A stretch of 64,000 bases of DNA. It comes from Bog-564 sp035509915 (GTDB taxonomy: Bacteria; Actinomycetota; Acidimicrobiia; Acidimicrobiales; UBA8190). The position numbers and the translations under genes are program-made. Shown piece by piece: positions 32,436 to 41,403 of this stretch. Below the pieces are notes generated by a model, which was not told where the DNA came from, searched no databases, and worked only from the letters and a program-made list of their open reading frames with translations. How positions within the stretch are numbered: position 1 is the first letter of the stretch; each line of letters starts with the position of its first letter. The stretch is taken from positions 1-64,000 of the forward strand of contig DATKIB010000075.1 of the NCBI GenBank assembly GCA_035509915.1, written 5' to 3'.

Positions 32436-33839
32436 TCAGGACCCTGAGCGGGCCAGCAGCTCCCGGAGGCGCACCCGTCCGCCAGTGCGCAGGACGGCCC
32501 GGCGGTAGATGCGGGCGGCCAACACGGCCATCCCGGCGGTGCCGGCGATCGCGATGAGCACCGATGCGACGAACTCCCACCACGTCGCCTGGCCCAAGCC
32601 GACGAGCACGGACATGCAGAACGGTGCCGTCGGAGGCAGGTAGGCAAGGACCTTGAAGAAGGCACTCGGGTTCCCGGAGCTCGCAACGGTGAGCGAGAAG
32701 ATGTAGCCAACGAGGATCGGGATGCTGAGCGGGAGCGCCAGAGTCTGGATCTGGTCCTGGCGCTCGGCGGTCGAACCGGCGGCGGCGTAGACCCAGCAGT
32801 AGAAGGCGTATCCGAGGACGAGCCAGCACAGCTCGGCGGCGAGTGCGAGCGGCTGGTCACCCTTCAGGAGGTCGGACCCGACGCCATTGGCGAGAAGGAG
32901 TGCGAAGGCGACGACGAGCGTCGCCTGGCCCAGCGCCACGAGCCCGATGCCCAGCACCTTGCCCCCGAGCAACTGGATGGGGCGCACCGTAGCGAGGAGC
33001 ACCTCGACAACCCGGCTCGACTTCTCCTGCATCACGCCGATCAGGATCCACGTGCAGTACTGCGTGAGCATCACGAACAGCAGCACGATGCCGATCACGG
33101 GGATCGCGCGGGTCGAGGTGCTCGATCCAAATTGCAGGGCGCGCACCGGGACGGGCTTCGAGTTGTCCACGTCTGCCTCCTGGGTAGGTGTCAGCCCCGC
33201 CGTCCGGTACGCCTTCAGGACGCCGAGATACTCCGCCGTGTCCTTGACGAGGACGGGGTCGGCCGGCGAGCTCGCCAGGGCGGCCGGCTCCCACAGCAGG
33301 ACCTCGTGGCCGTCGATTATGGCGAAGGCGAGCGTCTTGGCGCGAAGGGCGGACTTCGTCTCGGCGATGGACCGCTCGGTTACGAACCGCACCTTGTCGT
33401 TGTTCGCCGTCCCTGCTGCCACCACGAGGTGCTCGAGGTCTGGCGACAGGCTGCCGACGACGCCGATCGCCTGCGGCGTAGGCCTGCTGTTGCTGCTCTT
33501 GTGCAGGGTCGGGATGATGATGGCGGCTGCGACGGCGATCAGGACAATGAGCGTGCCGACACGGAAGAAACGACTCCTGACGCGCTCGGTGATCTCTCGC
33601 GTTGCGATCATCCCGACGGCGCCGAAGCGCCCGCCGATGTCGGCGGAACGCCCACCGTTTCGCCCGTGCGCGGGGGATGCCAAGGCGGCAGCGGGCGCCG
33701 ACGCTGTCTCGGTGACATCGGAGGTTCGAGAGGAAGCCCCCGGGGGGCGCTCGGCGCGGCGATGGCGCCGGGCACGAAAGATCGCGACCCGAATTGCTAC
33801 GACAGCGATCAGGATCAGGGCGATGGCGATGTACTTCAT
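32436..33839 (-). CDS. ABC-2 type exporter permease (NatB-like)
   Basis: 467 residues. An N-terminal helix and basic linker precede the NatB-type core: MIATREITERVRSRFFRVGTL, a large outer loop (residues about 115-240), then five to six helices from IPVIGIVLLFVMLTQYCTWI. The segment GVMQEKSSRVVEVLLATVRP is the family hallmark. It forms the membrane part of an exporter with the ATPase encoded immediately upstream, whose stop overlaps its start (ATGA, 33836-33839), implying translational coupling. Substrate: NatAB exports sodium in Bacillus, but many homologues move drugs or are uncharacterised. Confidence 0.9.
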   Translation of the reverse strand: MKYIAIALILIAVVAIRVAIFRARRHRRAERPPGASSRTSDVTETASAPAAALASPAHGRNGGRSADIGGRFGAVGMIATREITERVRSRFFRVGTLIVLIAVAAAIIIPTLHKSSNSRPTPQAIGVVGSLSPDLEHLVVAAGTANNDKVRFVTERSIAETKSALRAKTLAFAIIDGHEVLLWEPAALASSPADPVLVKDTAEYLGVLKAYRTAGLTPTQEADVDNSKPVPVRALQFGSSTSTRAIPVIGIVLLFVMLTQYCTWILIGVMQEKSSRVVEVLLATVRPIQLLGGKVLGIGLVALGQATLVVAFALLLANGVGSDLLKGDQPLALAAELCWLVLGYAFYCWVYAAAGSTAERQDQIQTLALPLSIPILVGYIFSLTVASSGNPSAFFKVLAYLPPTAPFCMSVLVGLGQATWWEFVASVLIAIAGTAGMAVLAARIYRRAVLRTGGRVRLRELLARSGS

Positions 33840-34723
33840 GCCAGCGCTTCCCGGAAGACCTCGGACATCCGTCGACGCTCGAAGGAGAACTCCGTGACCC
33901 GTCCCACGTCCATCGCCGCACGGAGGACGTCGTCGCTGTCGACCGAGCTCTCGAGCACGAGGCGGACCGCGCCGGCACTCACCTCGGATACGGTCACGCC
34001 GGGCAGGGAGCGTGCCCAGGCCCCGCTGCGATCGCCCTCGATACGCACCACCAGCCGGCGTGCTCCGCTCGTCGCGAGGTCGTCCACCGTCCCCGCGACG
34101 ACGAGACGGCCGTGGTCGATGATCGTCACCCGTTCGCAGAGCTCTTCCACCTGGTCGAGCTGATGGCTGCTGAAGATCACGCAGCTCCCTGCCCGCGCCT
34201 GGTCGACGAGCACCCGTCCGATGGCATCGATGCCGGCTGGGTCGAGTCCCGACAGCGGCTCGTCTAGGACGAGCAGTTCGGGTTGGTGCAGGAGCGCCGC
34301 CGCGAGTTGGACCCGCTGCTGATTCCCGTGCGAGAGCGTTTCGACCTTCGCGTCCCGCCGATCGGCGATCTCGAGGCGCTCGAGCCAGACCTGGGTGGCA
34401 TGAGCTGCATCCGCGCTACTGAGCCCGTGCAGGCGCCCTAGGTACTCCACCTGCTCGCCGACGCGCATGCCCGGGTACAGCCCGCGCTCCTCGGGCATGT
34501 AGCCGAAACGCCGGCGCGCCGCCTGGTCCACCGAGGCCCCGTTCCACCGGACGCTACCGGCGTCGAGGTCGGTGAGGCCGAATATCGCCCGCATGGTCGT
34601 CGTCTTGCCGGCGCCGTTCGGCCCGAGAAACCCGACGACCTGCCCGGAAGGCACCTCGAAGGAGAGGTCGTCGAGAGCGATCACGTTGCCGTACCGCCGA
34701 CGCAAACCTTCCAGCTCGAGCAC
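33836..34723 (-). CDS. ABC transporter ATP-binding protein (NatA-like)
   Basis: 295 residues from GTG 34723 (VLELEGLRRRYGN); longer upstream frames overlap the divergent promoter and are rejected. Walker A is GFLGPNGAGKTTTMRAI, the Q-loop region FGYMPEERGLYPGM, signature LSHGNQQRVQLAAALL (LSxGxxQR), Walker B LLVLDEPLSGLDP and switch His in IFSSHQLDQVEE. All ATPase residues are intact. A C-terminal domain of about 80 residues follows, as in NatA and DrrA-type exporters. It drives the permease encoded next, with a four-base overlap. Confidence 0.92.
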   Translation of the reverse strand: MLELEGLRRRYGNVIALDDLSFEVPSGQVVGFLGPNGAGKTTTMRAIFGLTDLDAGSVRWNGASVDQAARRRFGYMPEERGLYPGMRVGEQVEYLGRLHGLSSADAAHATQVWLERLEIADRRDAKVETLSHGNQQRVQLAAALLHQPELLVLDEPLSGLDPAGIDAIGRVLVDQARAGSCVIFSSHQLDQVEELCERVTIIDHGRLVVAGTVDDLATSGARRLVVRIEGDRSGAWARSLPGVTVSEVSAGAVRLVLESSVDSDDVLRAAMDVGRVTEFSFERRRMSEVFREALA

Positions 34724-34850
34724 CCTAGGTATGAGTCGCAGGCTATTGCACTGCCGACGCGGCGCCCGCGAGCGACAGAAGGGCTCGTGGCGGGTCTCGT
34801 GCCCGGGCACGGGAATTACGATGTGCCTCGATGTCGATGTCTCAGAGCCG

Positions 34851-35816
34851 ATGACCGCGACACAATCCGATCAGGCCGTCATACACACAGAAGAGCTCAC
34901 GAAGGTCTACGCGGGAACCGATTTCGCTGCGGTCGACCGGCTGAACCTCGACGTCCACGCAGGAGAGACCTTCGGCCTGCTCGGCCCGAACGGTGCCGGG
35001 AAGACGACCACCGCCGGCATTCTCACCACCCGAGTGGTGCCCACGTCGGGCAAGGCCTTCGTGGGGGGAGTCGACGTCGCAGTGCACCCTGCGCTCGCGA
35101 AGCAGCTGAGCGGGATCGTCTCCCAGGAGAACACCCTCGACAGGCAGCTCACCGTGTGGGAGAACCTCTACTTCCACGGTCGACTGTTCGGGATCTCCTC
35201 CAAACAGTCGCGCCGCACAGCGGACGAGGTCCTCGAGCGCTTCCAGCTGTCGAAGTGGGGTAGTGCATCGGTTTACGCGCTCTCGGGAGGAATGGCCCAG
35301 AGGCTCATGGTGGCACGCGCGATCTTCCACCGCCCCGCTGTGCTCTTCCTCGACGAGCCGACCGCCGGCCTGGATCCGCAGAGCCGCCTGGCCTTGTGGG
35401 ACCTCTTAGGCGAGCTGCACCGGGACGGTCAGACCATCATGCTCACCACGCACTACATGGAGGAAGCGGACAAGCTCTGTAGGCGGGTGGCCATCATGGA
35501 CCACGGCCGGATCCTGGCGCTCGACACGCCTGCGGCATTGAAGCAGGGCGTCGGCGCCGACACCGTCGTCACCCTGAAGACCACAGGTGCCACCGACCGG
35601 CTGGGCGAGCTCCTCTCGAGCGAGGTGGAAGGCGTCACGAGGGTCCGGTCAGTGGACGGTGCGCTACAGCTGCACGTAAAGGGCAGCCAACGACTGGTCC
35701 CGCGTCTCGTGAGCTCCGCCGAGAGGGGCGGGTTCGACATCTCGGACTTGTCGATCTCGGAACCTACGCTCGAGACCGTCTTCATCAACTTGACCGGAAA
35801 GGAGCTTCGCGACTGA
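34851..35816 (+). CDS. ABC transporter ATP-binding protein (DrrA-like)
   Basis: 321 residues from ATG 34851; an in-frame ATG at 34821 is also possible. Walker A GLLGPNGAGKTTTAGIL, Q-loop IVSQENTLDRQLT, signature ALSGGMAQRLMVARAI, Walker B VLFLDEPTAGLDP, switch His TTHYMEEADKL. The C-terminal EPTLETVFINLTGKEL is the conserved tail of drug-exporting DrrA-type ATPases. It pairs with the permease whose ATG overlaps this stop (TGATG). Drug, lipid or antibiotic export is the family norm; the actual cargo is unknown. It is divergent from the NatA-like gene with a 127-base gap. Confidence 0.9.
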   Translation: MTATQSDQAVIHTEELTKVYAGTDFAAVDRLNLDVHAGETFGLLGPNGAGKTTTAGILTTRVVPTSGKAFVGGVDVAVHPALAKQLSGIVSQENTLDRQLTVWENLYFHGRLFGISSKQSRRTADEVLERFQLSKWGSASVYALSGGMAQRLMVARAIFHRPAVLFLDEPTAGLDPQSRLALWDLLGELHRDGQTIMLTTHYMEEADKLCRRVAIMDHGRILALDTPAALKQGVGADTVVTLKTTGATDRLGELLSSEVEGVTRVRSVDGALQLHVKGSQRLVPRLVSSAERGGFDISDLSISEPTLETVFINLTGKELRD

Positions 35817-36697
35817 TGACGGTGTCGACTGTCAATCCGCCGGCCTCGGCGCGCATCGCGGTTGGGCCCACCCGCTCCGTCACCGCCGCCAGCTGGACCG
35901 CCCTCGGGGCGCTGATGCTGCGCGACCTCGTGGTGCTGAAGAAGCACTTCTGGGAATTCGTCCTACGCACCGTGATCCAACCGTTCCTGCTCTGCTTCGT
36001 GTTTCTTTATGTGTTCCCGAAGATCGGCCAGGGCATCGGCGGGCACGGTGCAGTGGAGGAGTCGAGCTTCGCCACGATCCTCGTGCCGGGGGTCGTCGGG
36101 ATATCTGTGATGTTCCAGGGGGTCCAGTCGATCGCCCTCGCAATGGCCCAAGAATTCGGCTTCACGAGGGAGATCGAGGACAGGGTGCAAGCCCCGTGCC
36201 CCATCTGGCTCGTGGCAATGGCCAAGGTGCTTTCGGGGGCGGCCCAGGGGGTGCTCTCCGCCGCCATCGTGCTCCCTATCGCCTCGGTAGTCCATGCACC
36301 GGGGGTGCACGCGCACCTGGCTCTGCACTGGTGGCTCATCGTCACGTTCGTACCGTTGTCGTGCGTCGCGATGGCAGGTCTGGGACTTGTCCTGGGCACG
36401 AGCTTCGAGCCTCGCAACATAGGTCTCATGTTCGGGTTCATCATCCTGCCGATCACCTTCCTCGGCGGGACCTACTACGGCTGGACGACGCTGTCACCCG
36501 TCATGGTCGGAGGATGGCACTGGCTCCAGACCATCGTGTTGGTGAACCCGCTCATCTACGTCAACGAAGGGATGCGGGCTGTGTTCACCGAGGCTCCCCA
36601 CATGCATCTCTACGTGATCTACCCCGTGCTGGCCGCCTTCGGGGCGGTGTTCTTGGCGATAGGTCTTCGCAACTTCCGACGCCGCGTGCTGTCCTGA
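35816..36697 (+). CDS. ABC-2 type exporter permease (DrrB-like)
   Basis: 293 residues with about six transmembrane helices. ALMLRDLVVLKKHFWEFVL precedes the first helix, and the ABC-2 core has FGFTREIEDRVQAPCPIWLV (coupling region) and FIILPITFLGGTYYGWTTL (the conserved FLGGTFxP-like helix). Together with the preceding ATPase it forms a complete two-gene exporter. The start codon overlaps the ATPase stop by one base, indicating coupled translation. It is convergent with the coiled-coil regulator gene. Confidence 0.9.
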   Translation: MTVSTVNPPASARIAVGPTRSVTAASWTALGALMLRDLVVLKKHFWEFVLRTVIQPFLLCFVFLYVFPKIGQGIGGHGAVEESSFATILVPGVVGISVMFQGVQSIALAMAQEFGFTREIEDRVQAPCPIWLVAMAKVLSGAAQGVLSAAIVLPIASVVHAPGVHAHLALHWWLIVTFVPLSCVAMAGLGLVLGTSFEPRNIGLMFGFIILPITFLGGTYYGWTTLSPVMVGGWHWLQTIVLVNPLIYVNEGMRAVFTEAPHMHLYVIYPVLAAFGAVFLAIGLRNFRRRVLS

Positions 36698-36712
36698 GAC
36701 TGGGGCTCGGGG

Positions 36713-37366
36713 TCAGCTCACGCGTTCGGGTGAGGAGTTGCTCGGGCGCTGACGCCCGCGAAGCTGGTACAGCAAGGTCTGCTCGTCGGTGCCGAGGCGT
36801 TCGGCCGCCCTGCCCGTATTCTGGCGAGGCTCGCCGAGGCGCTGAGAGAGCAATTCGAGATTGTGGTGAGCGGCTTCGAGCTGGGTTTGCAATGCGTCGC
36901 GTTCGACGACCGCAGCCTCCAGCTCGGCCTTGGCCCGGGCGACGTCGCGCGTGAGGGCGGTGTTGCGGGACTCGAGCTGCTCGAGGCGCCTTCTTGCCCA
37001 CGAGGCCGACTCGGAAGGATCGGACGGGGCAGCCAGGATCCTCGTGACCCGGGCGAGGAGTGCCGCGGCGAGCTCGTCGTAGTCCATCTGGTCGTCACCC
37101 TGGTCGCCGTTGGCCGACCGCCCGGCGCTCGCTTGATGGTTGCTCGGACTGAGAGAGACCCGGTATGTGCGCTTGCCGCGCACCTCGCGCACGATCGCTC
37201 CCGATTTGGCCATGGCCGACACGAGCTGGGTGAACCCCGTGTCGCTTCCCTCGTAGCCCACGGCGTCTTTCAAAAGCGCGGTGGCTCTGCCGCTCGCATC
37301 TCTCACAGGCCCGCGCTCATTGAGGTACTCGATGATTCGACGGCGCACAGTTTGGTCTCGTGACAC
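36713..37366 (-). CDS. Putative DNA-binding protein with winged-helix N-terminus, coiled coil and C-terminal HTH
   Basis: 217 residues. Residues 1-72 look like a small winged helix (MSRDQTVRRRIIEYLNERG, then IVREVRGKRTYRVSLS as the wing). A polar linker follows. Residues about 115-175 are a heptad coiled coil (RRLEQLESRNTALTRDVARA continuing to LELLSQRL). The end, RAAERLGTDEQTLLYQLRGR, resembles a Fis/HTH_8 helix-turn-helix. I do not recognise the whole architecture. It lies downstream of the SigB/F-type gene (130-base gap) on the same strand and may be part of its output. No membrane segment is present. Confidence 0.55.
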   Translation of the reverse strand: MSRDQTVRRRIIEYLNERGPVRDASGRATALLKDAVGYEGSDTGFTQLVSAMAKSGAIVREVRGKRTYRVSLSPSNHQASAGRSANGDQGDDQMDYDELAAALLARVTRILAAPSDPSESASWARRRLEQLESRNTALTRDVARAKAELEAAVVERDALQTQLEAAHHNLELLSQRLGEPRQNTGRAAERLGTDEQTLLYQLRGRQRPSNSSPERVS

Positions 37367-37496
37367 GAACTACTCCTACATCTCGGGCGCGAAGAGTACG
37401 GCGCCCGGCGCGCATGGTGGTGACAAAGATCCTCCAATGAGGATACCACTTTTGTGTTCCCAGGACGGACGCACGCCGCGAATGCGTGACCGACTG

Positions 37497-38264
37497 TCAG
37501 GCGTCCACCGTGCAAGCCTCGCGCAAGGTGACCAGGCTGCGTCCCAGCAGTCGCGACACGTGCATCTGACTGATGCCGACTCTTTGTGCGATCTCGGACT
37601 GCGTAAGACCGTCCACGAACCGAAGGTGCAGGATCTCTCGGTCGCGCTCTGGCAACGACACGATGTGAGGGAGCAAGACAGCTCGCCACTCTGCGTCTGT
37701 GAAGTCGCCGGTCTCCACCCCGAGCCGAGCAGAGATCGCCTCGTCGCCCGGACCCGCGCTGTCGAGCGATTTCGAACGGTACGCGTGGCCTGCTTCCATC
37801 GCCTCTATCACTTCGTGCTCGGAGGTGCGAGTCTCGTTCACCAGCTCGTTGATGGTGGGTGAGCGCCCGAACCGCTGGGAGAGCGCACCAACGGCGTGAC
37901 CGAGCTCGAGGTAGAGCTCCTGCACGCGCCTCGGGGCGCGAACGGCCCAACCCCTGTCGCGGAAGTGTCGCTTGAGCTCGCCCATGATCGTCTTGGAGGC
38001 GTAGGTCGTGAATTCGACACCCCGTTGGGGATCGAAGCGATCGACCGCCTTGATGAGCCCGAGCGAACTGACTTGGACGAGGTCGTCGTAAGGCTCGCCG
38101 CGTCTGGTGAAACGCCTTGCGAGGTGCTCGGCGAGCCCGAGGTGAGCCTCGATCAATTCGGCCCGTGTGTCTGGGTCGCTAGTGCGAGCGAACTGCACGA
38201 ACTTCTCACGTACCTCGTCGCGCTTCTCACGTACTTCGTCGCGTTGGAGCACATCGGTCGGCAT
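37497..38264 (-). CDS. SigB/SigF-type alternative RNA polymerase sigma factor
   Basis: 255 residues. Region 2 contains LVQVSSLGLIKAVDRFDPQR and TYASKTIMGELKRHFRDRGW; region 3 is the RSPTINELVNETRTSEHEVI stretch; region 4 is GLTQSEIAQRVGISQMHVSR. This combination is the SigB/SigF/SigG group, used for stress or developmental genes and normally controlled by anti-sigma and anti-anti-sigma factors, none of which is adjacent here. The N-terminus contains a perfect heptapeptide duplication (RDEVREK twice). Immediately upstream is an unusual 300-base region with repeats and a candidate self-recognised promoter. Confidence 0.92.
   Translation of the reverse strand: MPTDVLQRDEVREKRDEVREKFVQFARTSDPDTRAELIEAHLGLAEHLARRFTRRGEPYDDLVQVSSLGLIKAVDRFDPQRGVEFTTYASKTIMGELKRHFRDRGWAVRAPRRVQELYLELGHAVGALSQRFGRSPTINELVNETRTSEHEVIEAMEAGHAYRSKSLDSAGPGDEAISARLGVETGDFTDAEWRAVLLPHIVSLPERDREILHLRFVDGLTQSEIAQRVGISQMHVSRLLGRSLVTLREACTVDA
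38202..38243. repeat. 21-bp tandem duplication inside the sigma gene (RDEVREK twice)
   Basis: Two 21-base units, identical but for one base, occupy 38202-38222 and 38223-38243. They are in frame and duplicate seven residues near the N-terminus of the SigB/F-type protein, before region 2. The second unit differs by a silent C/T change, so the duplication is not brand new. Confidence 0.9.
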
Positions 38265-38352
38265 CGGCCATCACCTTCCCGCCTCGTTGTGTGCGTCCAT
38301 CATGCCCTGTGCGCGCGCGACACCCGAACCGTTCGCGCGTCGACGCGACGGA

Positions 38353-38573
38353 GGCTCAAGGGCGCAACAAGATTGCCGCGCCAATGCATACTGCGGTCAA
38401 GGTACCCCTGTGCTCGGTAAATACCCGCCTTTACGATCACGAACGATTTGCGGGTCAAGAACTGCACAAAGTTGTGTGAATTACGGTCTTTCTTCCACGA
38501 CCCGCCAAGTGCTCGGAAAACGTGCGCGCCGGACAACCGCGATGAATTGCAGGTCAAGAGGAGAACAAAATTC
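38353..38573. repeat. Three imperfect copies of a TCAAG-N6-ACAA motif upstream of the sigma gene
   Basis: Plus-strand copies begin at 38353 (GGCTCAAG, then ACAAGATT), 38452 (GGGTCAAG, then ACAAAGTT) and 38551 (AGGTCAAG, then ACAAAATT). Each is about 99 bases from the next. The consensus is (G/A)G(C/G)TCAAG, six variable bases, ACAA(G/A)NTT. A fourth GGTCAAG at 38395 lacks the ACAA half. On the minus strand the core reads CTTGACC, so each could also serve as a -35 box. The 314-base gap contains no gene I can support; the motif is unidentified. Confidence 0.6.
38421..38444 (-). promoter_or_regulatory. Candidate SigB/F-type promoter for the sigma gene
   Basis: On the minus strand GTTC (38444-38441) is followed by 14 bases and GGGTAT (38426-38421). 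This matches the GTTT-N14-17-GGGTAT pattern recognised by SigB/SigF-family factors. It lies about 155 bases before the sigma start at 38264, suggesting self-activation. Confidence 0.5.
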
Positions 38574-38578
38574 GCCGG

Positions 38579-40120
38579 TCAGTGCACCTGGAACCCTGTT
38601 GCGGCCGCGGACAGCCAACCGGCCCATGGATCGCACGGCGCGGCGGGCTCACCGGAGAGAAAGAAGTTCGCGTCGTCCGCAGCTGCCACGGAGGTCGGCA
38701 ACGCCCCGTGGGACTTCGGGACGGGGCAGGACGTCTGCGCCAACGGGAAGGGCTCCGAAGTCTCGAACAGCGCGAGGTCGTAGGCGGAGGGCACGGCCAA
38801 TGTGTGCACTCCGGGTGGCAAGTGGCGCCCGAAGAGCGCGGTGACAGCTCGCGGTGAGCCGAGGAGCTCGACTGCGAGCGGCCGATCGGGGTCGAAGCGT
38901 GAGAAACCGATCCATCTCGCATAGCGCATGACGGCGCGCATCCCCGCTGCGCCTACAGCGCCGGTTCCGTCCGCTCCCGGTCGCGCGTAGCCGACAGGAT
39001 CCGTGAGCGGAGCGAGCATCAAGATCCGCCGCACCGGTGTGGCGTTGTCACCGGAGACAGCGGCCCATGCCACCCAGGCCCCTGAGGAATGCGTGACCAC
39101 GGTCACCGGAGCGACGAGGCGGTCCACCTGTGCCCGGAAGGACCGCACCAGCTGCGCGAGCGGCCTCTCGGTATCCGCCCTTGTGTACCTGGCTCCCTCG
39201 GAGATGGGGCAAGCCGCCTCGCCTCTTGCCGCTCCGCGGCCGGGACCGGCGTAGGAGTAGTAGACGGTTCGGCTACAGCTGAACCCGAGCGACGAGGGGC
39301 GCATCTCGAACAGCGATCCGTGCCCGCTCGAGGTGTCGATGCCGGCGACGACCACGAGCTCCCCGGGGCGCCGGGCCGCGTTCGGAGCGTTGGGCGCGGT
39401 GGCGCCGAGGACGAGCCCGAGGACGGCTGCTGCCACTACGACGACTGCGGCGCGCGCAGCCAGGGGAGCCGAGGCCGGGAGGGACAAGCGTCGTGCGGCC
39501 ACCAAGGTGATGCACGCCGACACCGGCAGGGCGACCAGAGCGGAGATCTCCCCTCCGTTCCTGACGGCGGCCGAGAGCGTTCCCAGGCCGACGAGGTACA
39601 GCACCACGGTGGGCAGGCGCAGCGAGCCCGAGAGTCCCGAGCGGATCGACGAGGGCGGGCGGCCGGCGACGCGCCATGGGACGTGCGAGAAGACGATCGC
39701 CGACGCAACCGCTACCAGCGCTCCCACCCAGAACAGTGCCGAGTAGAGGACCGCCTGCCCGGCGTATGCGAGCTCCGCCGCCACGAAAGCGGGTACGAGC
39801 ACCACTAGCTCGAAGCGAACGGCGAACCACCACCGACGGCGTACGGACCCGAGCATCCCCGCCAGGATGGTCGCCCTGCCCGCGATGGCGAGAAGCAATC
39901 CGACAGAGAACCAGACCGGGTTCGTGGCCCGGCCGAGCAGTGTCCCGAGGTCGAAGGTCAGGTCAAACGGCGGCAGGGCCACCGCGTGCACCAGGTCCAT
40001 GCGGGCCGGGAGCACGCCGCTCATCGCGAGCAATTCGACGGCCGCGCAGGCACCGAGGAGCGGGGCGGCGAAGGCGCCCAAGGGTGGCAAGGTCCTCGCC
40101 ACACCTGCCTCCCGGGGCAT
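38579..40120 (-). CDS. Membrane protein with C-terminal alpha/beta hydrolase-like domain
   Basis: 513 residues. Residues 15-245 contain about seven transmembrane helices. Residues about 255-510 are an outer alpha/beta hydrolase-like domain with a possible nucleophile elbow VTVVTHSSGAWVAWAA (HSSG, a GxSxG variant), a following VRRILMLAPLTDP strand and ADDANFFLSG. The Cys residues (FSCSRTV, AACPIS, TSCPVP, APCDPW) could form two disulfides, consistent with export. It reads like a PGAP1/lipase-type or chlorophyllase-like enzyme, but no family can be firmly named. It is the nearest gene to the repeat region upstream of the sigma gene and reads toward it. Confidence 0.55.
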   Translation of the reverse strand: MPREAGVARTLPPLGAFAAPLLGACAAVELLAMSGVLPARMDLVHAVALPPFDLTFDLGTLLGRATNPVWFSVGLLLAIAGRATILAGMLGSVRRRWWFAVRFELVVLVPAFVAAELAYAGQAVLYSALFWVGALVAVASAIVFSHVPWRVAGRPPSSIRSGLSGSLRLPTVVLYLVGLGTLSAAVRNGGEISALVALPVSACITLVAARRLSLPASAPLAARAAVVVVAAAVLGLVLGATAPNAPNAARRPGELVVVAGIDTSSGHGSLFEMRPSSLGFSCSRTVYYSYAGPGRGAARGEAACPISEGARYTRADTERPLAQLVRSFRAQVDRLVAPVTVVTHSSGAWVAWAAVSGDNATPVRRILMLAPLTDPVGYARPGADGTGAVGAAGMRAVMRYARWIGFSRFDPDRPLAVELLGSPRAVTALFGRHLPPGVHTLAVPSAYDLALFETSEPFPLAQTSCPVPKSHGALPTSVAAADDANFFLSGEPAAPCDPWAGWLSAAATGFQVH

Positions 40121-40229
40121 CGGCCAACGCTAGAGCCTTCGAGGCGGGGTGTGGCTCTCGAGGTCCGTGCTGTCTACGATCGGCGGGCCCGGCCGCGGCC
40201 TCACGCAGAGACGGAGCGATCGGAGGAAA

Positions 40230-41333
40230 TTGGCATCGAGTGTCCCTAGCAGCGCAGCCCTGCGCTCGTACCGGCGCCTGCGCGTCGCCGTCGTCGTCCT
40301 GGCGGCAGCTGTAGTCGGCTTGTCAGCAGGGCTGGCGGTCGTTGCGAGCAGTGGCGGCACGTCTCCCGGCCACAGCCATGCTGCGAGGAAGGCCTCGCGC
40401 TCCTCCGCCTCCACCAGGGCTTCGCGGACGACAGCCAGCACTTCCGGCCGCGACGCATCGCACAGACCTCAGGTGCTCGTAGGGGTCACGACGGGCGGCA
40501 CGCTCGAGGCGCTCTCTCCTCTTACCGGGGCCCCCTCGCGCGTGCTTGCTTCGGGCGCCACCGGCGACGAGGTGTCGGTCACGCCCGACGGGTCGATGGT
40601 GTACTTCGAAGCCGCGGTCGGCTGCATGGACCAGATCGAGCGAGTGCCCGTGGCCGGTGGCAGCGCGCAGGTGGTGGCCACAGGGAGCGTCCCGGCGGTC
40701 AGCCCCGATGGTGCCGAGCTCGCCTACGTGCGCCAACCCCTCGCCGGCAACCCTGCGTGCCAGGGACAGAGCTTCTCGCCCTCGCAGTACACGCTCGTGG
40801 TGCGGAACATCGCGAGCGGCGCCGAGACCACCTACCCCGTCGCCCCCCAGGTCGCCTCGAACGGCGTACCGAGCCCGGTCGACCACCTCTCGTGGTCCGC
40901 CGACGGCCGTGCGCTGCTCGTGTCGATCGAGGCGTCGCAGGACAACCAGGGCTGGCAGCTCTCGGTGATCCACCCTACGACCGACGAGTACTACTTCTCA
41001 GGATCGGGCGTGCCGGTCGCTTCCACTGACGCCCCTTCGTCCTACTACCGAGAGGGGGTCTTGATGCCCAACGGTGATCTCTTCGTCGACCTGGTCTGCT
41101 GCTCGGGCACGCCCCCACAGGTGTCCTCGGACCTGCTCGTGGAGGTCGATCCCTCCACCGGCTCGGTACTGCACCAGGTGGCCGTAGGGATCACGACCAA
41201 CGACCACACGAGCCTCGAAACCGACGCGAGCGGCCACTGGTTGCTCTACCTCTCCGGCAACGACTTGCTCGTGTCGGAGGACGGCAAGCGGCCGACGACG
41301 CTGGCCAGCGGATTCGTGGCCGCCGGGTGGTAG
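40230..41333 (+). CDS. Membrane-anchored TolB-like beta-propeller protein
   Basis: 367 residues from TTG 40230, chosen because GGAGGA lies 3-8 bases upstream; the alternative in-frame start at 40149 would overlap the divergent promoter. Residues 20-40 are a signal anchor (VAVVVLAAAVVGLSAGLAVV). The rest shows six or seven WD40/TolB-like blades: DEVSVTPDGSMVYFEAAVG, SPDGAELAYV, LSWSADGRALLVSI, LLEVDPSTGSV-like turns and SGHWLLYLSGNDLL. Such propellers act as scaffolds or ligand binders outside the membrane. No catalytic residues are evident. It is convergent with the MscS gene. Confidence 0.65.
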   Translation: MASSVPSSAALRSYRRLRVAVVVLAAAVVGLSAGLAVVASSGGTSPGHSHAARKASRSSASTRASRTTASTSGRDASHRPQVLVGVTTGGTLEALSPLTGAPSRVLASGATGDEVSVTPDGSMVYFEAAVGCMDQIERVPVAGGSAQVVATGSVPAVSPDGAELAYVRQPLAGNPACQGQSFSPSQYTLVVRNIASGAETTYPVAPQVASNGVPSPVDHLSWSADGRALLVSIEASQDNQGWQLSVIHPTTDEYYFSGSGVPVASTDAPSSYYREGVLMPNGDLFVDLVCCSGTPPQVSSDLLVEVDPSTGSVLHQVAVGITTNDHTSLETDASGHWLLYLSGNDLLVSEDGKRPTTLASGFVAAGW

Positions 41334-41403
41334 CGCGGGGTTCAGGACCGGCTGCGGCGCGGCCACGGGGATCTCCTGGCGGCCGACCTGTAGAGCTCAC
41401 CGC

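Noticed and set aside
32428..32445. GGGACTTCAGGACCC near the ABC permease stop, resembling a DosR box
   Set aside because: Half sites are not symmetric (GGGAC with GACCC), and it lies in the permease coding end.
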